5,543 bases of DNA from Fidelibacterota bacterium (GTDB lineage Bacteria; Fidelibacterota; Marinisomatia; Marinisomatales; S15-B10): NCBI GenBank assembly GCA_002707905.1, contig PAOF01000010.1:34013-39555 (forward strand), read 5' to 3'. Every line of letters starts with the position of its first letter. Position 1 is the stretch's first letter. The notes under the pieces are model-generated. The model made no database searches. It saw nothing but the letters and a program-made list of their open reading frames with translations, and was not told where the DNA came from. This document shows positions 1 through 5,543 of this stretch, one piece after another. Made by a program: the position numbers and the translations under genes.

Positions 1-1922
1 GTAAAACTTTTCAACTTTATTTTCTTTTATTGATATTTTTATTTTCATTTATAATTGCAGAGCAATCAACTGATAATGAACAATTGTTTAAACAAGGAAT
101 AACATTTGAAAGAATGGGGAAATTTGAATTAGCTGAGAATATATATTTAGAATTATTGAATAGTGATCCAAAAAATTCAAGATTTTATTTTCAATTAAAA
201 TCACTTTATAAAAGAAATAATAATTATTTAAAACTAGAAAAGTTACTTGAAAACAGAATTAAATTATTTCCAAAAGATTTTCAAACTAAAGTTGAAATTG
301 GTGACATATATTTTAAAAGTAATAATAAAGAAAAAGCGATTGGGTATTGGGATGATTTATTATTTGAGTTCAAATCAAACAAAACAATCTATTATTTATT
401 ATTTCAAATATTTTCTGCAAATAAACTTGATAAAAAATTGAGTTCTATAGTTGAAAAAGGTAGATTGCAATTTAATGAACCAAACTTTTTAAGCTATGAA
501 TTAGGAAATTATAAATCTGCTAAACTTGATTTTTATGGTTCCATTCAGGAATATTTAAAATTTTTAAAAACAAACCCTAATCAATTAAATATAATATCAT
601 CCAAGATTTTAGTTTTTTCAGATGATTCAAAAAATAAAAATATAATTGAAAAATCATTTGATGATTTTTTTATAAAAAATAATAAAATAAATAATAAAGT
701 TATTGTTCATGTTTTCATTGATTTTCTTTTGAAAACAAAAAATTACTCCGAGGCTTTAAATCAATTATTTTTTTTACCGCTCGATGATGAAAACGATTAT
801 CAATTTCAAATAAATTTTGCTAATAATTTGAGAAATGAAAAAGAAATTGAAGCATCGATTCAAGTTTATTCAAACATTTTGACTTCACTAAAAAGTGAAA
901 ACCAATTACTTCAAAAATCTTTATCAAAATTAACTGGTAAAATACTTTATGGTATTGCTTTATCATATGAACAGAAAATAAAGCCTGATATTGAAACAAA
1001 ACTAATTAGTGGTTTATTTTCAAATAATTTTTTTTTTCAATCAAAAATCTTTGTAAATAAAAATTTTTCATCGAATTTAATTAATGAAACATTTAACATG
1101 TATGATTCAATTTTAATAAAAACAAATGAAAATGATTTTTCATCTCAAGCTCATTATAGAATTGGAGAATTAAGATATTTAATTAACAATGATTTCCAAG
1201 GCGCAATCAATTCATATAAATCAGCATCTAATAATGATAATAGAAATATTTCTTTAAAATCAAACCTTAGAATATCAGATGTATATTTTACTTCTGGTGA
1301 AATTAATAAATCAATTTTTCATTTAGAGAACATGATACAAAATTCAAATTTTGATTCTAAAGAAAAAGAATTAATTAAAATTAATTTAATTAAAAAATAT
1401 TTTTTAAACGGAGAATTAGATAAATGCGAATTTATATTATCAGAACTTATACTTTCTATAAAATATGAGGATAAGTTTTTTAATGATTTAATTGAATTAA
1501 AAAGGTATATAGATAAACATTTCTCTAAAAATGATGATTATAATAAAAGTGCTTTTTTAAATTATTTAATTGGTGAAAAATATTTAGCTCAAAATAAAAT
1601 TGTTGAATCAATTTCATTTTTTCAAAAAGTTTTAGATAATTATGATAAAACATCTATAATTCCAGAAACCACATTCAGACTTGCCCAAATTAATCAACAT
1701 CTGGAAAACTATCAAAAAAGTATTTCTCTGCTTGAATCATTAGAAAATACTAATTTGGAATCGGAGTCTATAGTACTTATCTCAGAAATAATGGATAAAA
1801 ACCTAGATGATAAAATTCAAGCTGAAAAATTATATTTTCAATTTTTAGAAGATTTTCCTAAAAGCATATATACTGAACCAATAAGGTTTAGATTAAGACA
1901 AATCAAAGGAGAAGAATTTTAA
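1..1922 (+). CDS. Exported TPR-repeat protein, 5' partial
   Basis: The frame is open from base 3 to the TAA at 1920-1922. The first possible start inside the window is TTG at 30, but no ribosome binding site precedes it. The codons from base 3 read KTFQLYFLLLIFLFSFIIA followed by EQSTDNEQ: a Lys, a hydrophobic core and a small-residue cleavage site, typical of a signal peptide. The true start is therefore very likely just left of the window. Numbering from the TTG, TPR-like helical pairs are visible at about residues 16-49, 52-82, 84-117, 371-404, 408-440, 508-541, 545-578 and 580-612, with canonical spacing such as LAENIYLELLNSDPKNSRFY and the BamD/YbgF-like end FLEDFPKSIYTEPIRFRLRQ. The middle (about 120-370) is more diverged helical sequence. 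TPR proteins are scaffolds for protein contacts; this one probably works in the periplasm or at the outer membrane. The partner is unknown; the gene 2 bases downstream is a candidate. TPR assignment is secure, specific function is not. Confidence 0.88.
   Translation, partial: KTFQLYFLLLIFLFSFIIAEQSTDNEQLFKQGITFERMGKFELAENIYLELLNSDPKNSRFYFQLKSLYKRNNNYLKLEKLLENRIKLFPKDFQTKVEIGDIYFKSNNKEKAIGYWDDLLFEFKSNKTIYYLLFQIFSANKLDKKLSSIVEKGRLQFNEPNFLSYELGNYKSAKLDFYGSIQEYLKFLKTNPNQLNIISSKILVFSDDSKNKNIIEKSFDDFFIKNNKINNKVIVHVFIDFLLKTKNYSEALNQLFFLPLDDENDYQFQINFANNLRNEKEIEASIQVYSNILTSLKSENQLLQKSLSKLTGKILYGIALSYEQKIKPDIETKLISGLFSNNFFFQSKIFVNKNFSSNLINETFNMYDSILIKTNENDFSSQAHYRIGELRYLINNDFQGAINSYKSASNNDNRNISLKSNLRISDVYFTSGEINKSIFHLENMIQNSNFDSKEKELIKINLIKKYFLNGELDKCEFILSELILSIKYEDKFFNDLIELKRYIDKHFSKNDDYNKSAFLNYLIGEKYLAQNKIVESISFFQKVLDNYDKTSIIPETTFRLAQINQHLENYQKSISLLESLENTNLESESIVLISEIMDKNLDDKIQAEKLYFQFLEDFPKSIYTEPIRFRLRQIKGEEF
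1907..1911 (+). promoter_or_regulatory. Shine-Dalgarno site for the 416-residue exported protein
   Basis: AGGAG lies inside the last codons of the upstream TPR gene (the Lys-Gly-Glu codons), 13 bases before the ATG at 1925. It is one of only two clear ribosome binding sites in the window. It fixes the start at 1925 and, with the 2-base gap between stop and start, suggests translational coupling of the two exported proteins. Confidence 0.65.
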
Positions 1923-1924
1923 AA

Positions 1925-3175
1925 ATGAAAAAATTTATTTTATTTTTTTTTCTTTTAGTAGTACTAAAATCAGAAAAAATTTTAATTCCTATGGACATAT
2001 CACAAAAAGATCATTTAAAAGCATATGGTGTTATTTTTTGGTGTCTAGAAAATAATACAAATGTCGAATGGATTCTAAATTACAAAGGTGGTTCTTTTTT
2101 AATTGATTATAAGCCATTCATCATAAATGAAACAAAAATACGAGGTGTTTCAACACAAATAATTCAACAAGGTGAATTAAATGAAATATTCAATGTTATT
2201 GAATCAGAAAACATGGAAATAGTATTATTAGAAAAAGCACCCAAAATAGCTGTTTATACCCCCCCTAACAAACAACCCTGGGATGATGCAGTAACACTAG
2301 CTCTCACTTACGCAGAAATAAAATATGAAACATTATGGGATAAAGAAGTTTTTGATGGACAATTAAACAATTTTGATTGGCTTCATTTACATCATGAGGA
2401 TTTCACTGGTCAATTTGGAAAGTTTTACAGAAACTTTCGCAACGCACCATGGTACATAGAACAAAAAAATCAATATGAAAGATTAGCAAAAGATTTAGGT
2501 TTTAAATCAGTATCAGAACAAAAGAAAAATATTGCTGTAAATATAAAAAATTATATTGGAAATGGAGGTTTTCTCTTTGCTATGTGTTCTGCTACAGATT
2601 CCTATGATATTGCTTTATCAGCAATTGATTTGGATATCGTGGATCAACTAATTGATAATACTCCAATAGATGAAAATATTAATCAATTAATTGATTTCAA
2701 CAAAACTTTAGCTTTTGAGAATTTTAAAATAATTACAAACCCATTAATATATGAATTTTCAAATATTGATTTCCCGCCTAGTGATAATCAACATTCTAGT
2801 TCAGCAGAAAAAGATTATTTTACTCTATTCGAATTTTCTGCTAAATTTGACCCAGTTCCAACAATGTTAACTCAAAATCATGTGGATGTAATTAAAGGTT
2901 TCATGGGTCAAACCACTGGTTTTGAAAGATCCACAATTAAAAAACACGTGACCATCCTAGGAGAAGTAGAAAATCAAAACCAAATCAAATATATTCACGG
3001 AAACTTTGGTAAGGGTACATTTACATTTTTAGGAGGGCATGATCCTGAGGATTATCAACATTATGTTGGAGATCCACCTACTGACTTGGCTTTACATAGA
3101 AACTCACCAGGCTATAGACTTATATTAAACAACATACTTTTTCCTGCTGCTAAGAAAAAACCCAGAAAAACATAA
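1925..3175 (+). CDS. Exported protein of the 'asparagine synthetase B'-labelled family
   Basis: 416 residues. MKKFILFFFLLVVLKS is a signal peptide, so the protein is exported. The body resembles a conserved family of about 400-430 residues that I remember from Bacteroidota and relatives, commonly labelled 'asparagine synthetase B'. Shared blocks are ILIPMDISQKDHLKAYG (19-35), LEKAPKIAVYTP (102-113), KQPWDDAV (116-123), DWLHLHHEDFTGQFGKFY (151-168), GGFLFAMCSATDSYDIALS (214-232), GFMGQTTGF (325-333) and GGHDPEDYQH (370-379), plus a C-terminal SPGYRLILNNILFPA. I see neither an N-terminal catalytic Cys nor the SGGxDS ATP-pyrophosphatase loop of true AsnB, so that name is probably wrong. A Gly-Gly turn followed by Cys221, an early 'fDwLhLHH' strand and a late 'GKGTFTFLGGHDPED' strand recall ThuA/class I amidotransferase-like folds; this is inference. 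The start is set by AGGAG at 1907-1911. Substrate and role are unknown. C/G content seems higher than in the TPR gene, in line with stronger conservation. Family membership is fairly sure, function is not. Confidence 0.85.
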   Translation: MKKFILFFFLLVVLKSEKILIPMDISQKDHLKAYGVIFWCLENNTNVEWILNYKGGSFLIDYKPFIINETKIRGVSTQIIQQGELNEIFNVIESENMEIVLLEKAPKIAVYTPPNKQPWDDAVTLALTYAEIKYETLWDKEVFDGQLNNFDWLHLHHEDFTGQFGKFYRNFRNAPWYIEQKNQYERLAKDLGFKSVSEQKKNIAVNIKNYIGNGGFLFAMCSATDSYDIALSAIDLDIVDQLIDNTPIDENINQLIDFNKTLAFENFKIITNPLIYEFSNIDFPPSDNQHSSSAEKDYFTLFEFSAKFDPVPTMLTQNHVDVIKGFMGQTTGFERSTIKKHVTILGEVENQNQIKYIHGNFGKGTFTFLGGHDPEDYQHYVGDPPTDLALHRNSPGYRLILNNILFPAAKKKPRKT

Positions 3176-3228
3176 TATTAATCAAATCATTTTGAATTAA
3201 ATTATAAAATCCAATTCTAAGTAAAAAA

Positions 3229-3834
3229 ATGAACATATATTGTGTAGGCCATAATTACATTGATCATATTAAGGAATTAAAAAATGAAATTCCTGAAAAT
3301 CCAATTTTTTTTCAAAAAAACTCAACATGTATTTCAAAAAATAAAACAATACACCTTAATAAAAATCATGAAATTCATTATGAGCTGGAACTAGTACTGA
3401 CTATAAAAAATTCTTTACATTTTTGTCATGAGGAAATAGTTTATAATTTTATATCTAAATACTCACTAGGTCTTGACTTGACAAATAGAAAATTACAAAA
3501 TAAAAATAGAAAATCTGGTTTACCGTGGTTTGAATCTAAATCTTTTCCAAATTCAGCTATATTAACAAATTCAAGGGACTTTAATTTAAGTGAAGTAAAT
3601 AATGATTTTTGGTTAAAGATTAATGATATTGAAGTCCAAAGAGGAAACATAAAAAATATGATTTTTAAAATACCTAAATTAATATCTGAGTTATCAAAAA
3701 AAATAATTTTAAAAAAAGGTGATCTAATATTTACTGGCACACCTAGTGGTGTTGGACCTCTAAAAAATCATGATAAGCTTGATTTAGGTTTAGGAAATAA
3801 AAAAATGCAAAGTTTTAAAGTGGTATACTCATAA
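3229..3834 (+). CDS. FAH-family hydrolase/decarboxylase (FAHD1/YcgM-like)
   Basis: 201 residues, a compact single-domain member close in length to human FAHD1 (about 220). Enzymes of this group cleave acylpyruvates or decarboxylate oxaloacetate with a Mg2+ or Mn2+ ion, in the cytosol in bacteria. The lid motif GHNYIDHIKE carries His13 and Glu16, matching the FAHD1 His-Glu dyad. YELEL gives metal ligands Glu52 and Glu54, and GLDLTNR gives Asp83. Gln90, the GLPWFESKSF block with Lys104, and GTPSGVGP (170-177) complete the active site. The usual 'TARD' reads TNRK, so the Asp at position 88 is Lys, though the following Gln is kept. There is no signal peptide. The ATG at 3229 is the only ATG in frame before a stop at 3205-3207, and no clear Shine-Dalgarno site precedes it. 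It follows a 53-base gap and ends 16 bases before yqeY, so it may be cotranscribed with yqeY and dnaG. Family assignment is firm; the exact substrate cannot be told from sequence. Confidence 0.93.
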   Translation: MNIYCVGHNYIDHIKELKNEIPENPIFFQKNSTCISKNKTIHLNKNHEIHYELELVLTIKNSLHFCHEEIVYNFISKYSLGLDLTNRKLQNKNRKSGLPWFESKSFPNSAILTNSRDFNLSEVNNDFWLKINDIEVQRGNIKNMIFKIPKLISELSKKIILKKGDLIFTGTPSGVGPLKNHDKLDLGLGNKKMQSFKVVYS

Positions 3835-3837
3835 AAT

Positions 3838-3847
3838 CAAAGGAAAG
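3838..3847 (+). promoter_or_regulatory. Shine-Dalgarno site for yqeY
   Basis: A purine-rich stretch containing AAGGAAAG sits 3 bases before the ATG at 3851 and just after the FAH gene's stop. The core AGG is about 7 bases from the start codon, a normal spacing. It supports the 3851 start. Confidence 0.6.
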
Positions 3848-3850
3848 ATT

Positions 3851-4297
3851 ATGAAAATTGAAGAAAAAATAAGTTTCGATATGATAAATGCTATGAAAGA
3901 AAAAAATAAAATTAAAGTAAGTACACTTAGAGGTTTAAAATCAAAAATCAAAGAAAAGTCAATTGAAAAAAATGCATCTTTAGATGAAAAAGAAATATTA
4001 AAAATTATCAAATCTGCTGAAAAACAAAGAATTGATTCTGCAATACAATTTAAAAAAGGGAATAGAGAAGATTTAGAAAAAATTGAACTTGAAGAATTAA
4101 AGATAATTCAAGAATATTTACCTAAGCAATTATCAAGAAGTGAATTATATATTGAAATAGATAAAGTCGTAAAAACACTAAATGTTAATTCCAGCAAAGA
4201 CATAGGCAAAGTAATGGCTGAATTAATGAAAAAATTATCTGGAAAAGCTGATGGTAAATTATTACAAGAATTAGTTAGAGAAAAACTTGGAAATTGA
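3851..4297 (+). CDS. yqeY: GatB/YqeY domain-containing protein
   Basis: 148 residues, the normal length for stand-alone YqeY. The whole protein is the domain, related to the C-terminal tail domain of GatB, the amidotransferase subunit that recognises mischarged tRNA. Family hallmarks are present in order: the N-terminal helix with 'MKEKNKIKVSTLRGLKSKIK' (residues 15-34), the central EKQRIDSAIQFKKGNREDL (57-75), the EELKIIQEYLPKQLS block (81-95), and the C-terminal DIGKVMAELMKKLSGKADGK followed by a helix ending VREKLGN. It is soluble, cytosolic and Lys/Glu-rich. The molecular role of stand-alone YqeY is not well established; a tRNA-binding role is inferred from GatB. In many bacteria yqeY sits beside rpsU, dnaG and rpoD, which fits dnaG two genes downstream. 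Its TGA stop overlaps the TTG start of the next gene (TTGA, 4294-4297). Confidence 0.96.
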   Translation: MKIEEKISFDMINAMKEKNKIKVSTLRGLKSKIKEKSIEKNASLDEKEILKIIKSAEKQRIDSAIQFKKGNREDLEKIELEELKIIQEYLPKQLSRSELYIEIDKVVKTLNVNSSKDIGKVMAELMKKLSGKADGKLLQELVREKLGN

Positions 4298-4821
4298 TTA
4301 ATCCCTTTGATTTAATTTTTTCAATTTTACTGATTATTTTTGGAATCATTGGATTTTCCAGAGGCTTTATTGATGAAATTGGAAGACTAATTGGCTTAAC
4401 ATTAGGTTTTACATTCAGTATAAAATTTCATATTAATCTAAGTGAATTTTTAGTTTTATTTCTTCCTTTTGATTATCATTTAATTTTAATGTTTTCATTC
4501 ATAATAATATTTATTTTAATAATTTTGATAATAAGAAGTTTAATAAGAATAGTTCAATTTTTCTTTATTGATAAAGGAATTAACTTTTCTAATAAAATTT
4601 TAGGAATAGTAATTGGACTGATAAAATCATATTTATTAGGAATTTTTTTATTTTTATGTACTGATATCTTCATAACTTCTGAAGTTATGAATGAAACAAA
4701 AGAAGAATCTTTTTTTTATAAAAGTTCTAGAGTATTTTCATCAAAAATAATTGAATATTTAAATTTAAAAGAAAATATAAATGAAATTAAAATTTGGTTT
4801 AAAGATTTTTTAAATGAGTAA
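4294..4821 (+). CDS. CvpA-family integral membrane protein
   Basis: 175 residues, usual for the family. It opens with INPFDLIFSILLIIFGIIGF and then SRGFIDEIGRLIG, the standard CvpA opening (first membrane helix, then an R-G-F/L-x-x-E/Q turn into a second helix). Membrane segments are likely at about 4-22, 31-47, 61-82 and 101-123, followed by a soluble, charged tail. NKILGIVIGLIKSYLLG (100-116) matches the conserved fourth segment. The founding member, E. coli CvpA, is needed for colicin V production, but the general function of the family is unclear. The start is TTG at 4294: the next in-frame Met is residue 66, which would lose the first two helices, and the family's N-terminus begins exactly here. 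The Shine-Dalgarno signal is weak, so translation probably depends on coupling to yqeY. Its last 8 bases overlap dnaG (ATGAGTAA). A perfect inverted repeat lies in the tail region at 4669-4691. Confidence 0.92.
   Translation: MINPFDLIFSILLIIFGIIGFSRGFIDEIGRLIGLTLGFTFSIKFHINLSEFLVLFLPFDYHLILMFSFIIIFILIILIIRSLIRIVQFFFIDKGINFSNKILGIVIGLIKSYLLGIFLFLCTDIFITSEVMNETKEESFFYKSSRVFSSKIIEYLNLKENINEIKIWFKDFLNE
4669..4691. repeat. Perfect 23-base inverted repeat inside the CvpA gene
   Basis: Arms TTCATAACTTC and GAAGTTATGAA are exact reverse complements around a single T at 4680. As RNA it would fold as about a 10-pair stem with a 3-base CTG loop. A run of eight T follows only at 4710-4717, 18 bases downstream, so it is not a standard intrinsic terminator. 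It could be a protein-binding dyad, an RNA processing site ahead of dnaG, or chance in AT-rich DNA. Confidence 0.6.
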
Positions 4822-5543
4822 AATACCTCAAAATATTATTGATCAAGTAAGGGATACCGCAGAAATTTATGAAATAGTTTCAGAATATGTTGATCTAAAG
4901 CAAAGGGGGAATAATTTTTTTGGTCTATGCCCATTTCATGATGAAAAAACTCCTTCATTCAGTGTTTCCCCAGATAAAGAAATATTTCATTGTTTTGGAT
5001 GTGGTGCTGGAGGAAATGCAATTACTTTTTTGATGGATTATGAAAAAATTTCATTTATAGAAGCAATTGGGAAAATAGCGGATAAATATGGAATTGATTT
5101 AAATTATGAAAAAAATAAAACCTCTTTGGATTTATTTGCAAAGCTTTATGAAATTAATATTGTTGCAGAAAAATTTTTCTTTGAAAACATCAATGATTTA
5201 AAAAATAAAAATATCAAGGAATATTTTTATAATAGAGGAATAAAAGAAAAAACATTAATTGATTTTAATATAGGTTTTGCTAATGCAAGTTGGAATGATT
5301 TATTTAATCATTTAAAAATTAATTTTTCAACTGAAGTAATAAATAAGTCAGGTTTATTTATCAATTCTAAAAAAGGTACTTTTGATCGATTCAGAAATAG
5401 AATAATTTTTCCTATAAGAAATAATTCAAATAGGTTAGTAGGTTTTGGTGGAAGAGATATAACTGGAAATGAACCTGCAAAATATCTTAATTCACCTGAA
5501 ACTCAAATTTATAATAAAAGTGAGATTTTATATGGTTTTTCTG
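4814..5543 (+). CDS. dnaG: DNA primase DnaG, 3' partial
   Basis: The frame is open from ATG at 4814 to the window edge, giving 243 codons of a protein usually near 600 residues. DnaG makes the RNA primers for DNA replication at the fork, working with the DnaB helicase. The start MSKIPQNIIDQVRDTAEIYE is typical. The CHC2 zinc-binding domain is complete: Cys39, His42, Cys60 and Cys63, with the expected spacing (C-x2-H-x17-C-x2-C) in LCPFHDEKTPSFSVSPDK and HCFGCGAGGNAITF. The N-terminal part of the polymerase core follows, with RFRNRIIFPIRN (192-203), LVGFGGRDI (208-216) and the PAKYLNSPETQIYNKSEILYGF block (221-242). The TOPRIM catalytic domain and the helicase-binding C-terminus lie beyond the window. 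The start overlaps the end of the CvpA gene by 8 bases, with only a weak upstream ribosome site, so coupled translation is likely. An rpoD-type sigma gene is a reasonable expectation downstream but is not seen. Confidence 0.98.
   Translation, partial: MSKIPQNIIDQVRDTAEIYEIVSEYVDLKQRGNNFFGLCPFHDEKTPSFSVSPDKEIFHCFGCGAGGNAITFLMDYEKISFIEAIGKIADKYGIDLNYEKNKTSLDLFAKLYEINIVAEKFFFENINDLKNKNIKEYFYNRGIKEKTLIDFNIGFANASWNDLFNHLKINFSTEVINKSGLFINSKKGTFDRFRNRIIFPIRNNSNRLVGFGGRDITGNEPAKYLNSPETQIYNKSEILYGFS

Noticed and set aside
247..441. 64-codon open frame in another + frame inside the TPR gene
   Set aside because: Lys/Ile/Tyr-rich low-information sequence fully inside a well-supported TPR coding frame.
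1390..1407. 18-base perfect palindrome made only of A and T in the TPR gene
   Set aside because: Composed of an A run facing a T run; expected by chance in this composition, and it encodes ordinary Lys-Lys-Tyr-Phe-Leu.
3176..3228. Possible promoter or terminator in the gap before the FAH gene
   Set aside because: TATAAA at 3203-3208 resembles a -10 box but has no -35 at a proper distance. The GAATT/AATTC arms at 3194-3198 and 3213-3217 are too short for a terminator. A promoter here is possible but not supportable.
3441..3740. 99-codon open frame on the minus strand inside the FAH gene
   Set aside because: It lies wholly antisense to a gene with a complete set of conserved catalytic motifs, and its product shows no recognisable family features.
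3829..4011. 60-codon hydrophobic open frame on the minus strand over the start of yqeY
   Set aside because: The Phe/Ile/Ser-rich product is the expected antisense image of the Lys/Glu-rich yqeY sequence, and no ribosome site supports it.
4669..4717. Intrinsic terminator made of the dyad at 4669-4691 plus the T8 run
   Set aside because: The T run begins 18 bases after the stem, the stem is AT-rich, and termination here would cut the CvpA gene.

Overview
The window is a very AT-rich (by eye about one quarter G+C), tightly packed bacterial segment. All six genes lie on the + strand, and the longest non-coding gap is 53 bases. There are no RNA genes, mobile elements or CRISPR arrays. AT-biased codon use (mostly AGA for Arg, TTA for Leu, AAA for Lys), small intergenic gaps and the protein families present suggest a streamlined, probably marine, free-living bacterium. 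The second gene belongs to a conserved exported family that I remember from Bacteroidota and their relatives. A member of the Bacteroidota/Marinimicrobia (SAR406) side of the tree is my best guess, but it is an inference from family memory and not from a marker gene.

Layout from left to right. Positions 1-1922 hold a 5'-truncated exported TPR-repeat protein, whose signal peptide starts at or before the window edge. Positions 1925-3175 hold an exported 416-residue protein of a family usually labelled 'asparagine synthetase B' in databases. It shows no asparagine synthetase motif that I can see and looks more like a ThuA/class I amidotransferase-like fold. These two genes are 2 bases apart and probably translated together. 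After a 53-base gap, 3229-3834 encodes a compact FAH-family enzyme (acylpyruvate hydrolase/oxaloacetate decarboxylase type, FAHD1-like) with all expected catalytic residues. Then come yqeY (3851-4297), a CvpA-family membrane protein (4294-4821, TTG start) and the first 243 codons of DNA primase dnaG (4814 to the window end).

The last three genes are joined by overlaps (TTGA, then ATGAGTAA). They look like a variant of the macromolecular-synthesis operon, in which yqeY commonly accompanies rpsU, dnaG and rpoD; here a CvpA-family gene sits between yqeY and dnaG. The first two genes look like an envelope or secretion module and the FAH enzyme like a metabolic passenger. No classical new defence or mobile system is visible. 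The least understood item is the exported 'AsnB-like' protein, and the clearest non-coding oddity is a perfect 23-base inverted repeat inside the CvpA gene, about 120 bases before dnaG.
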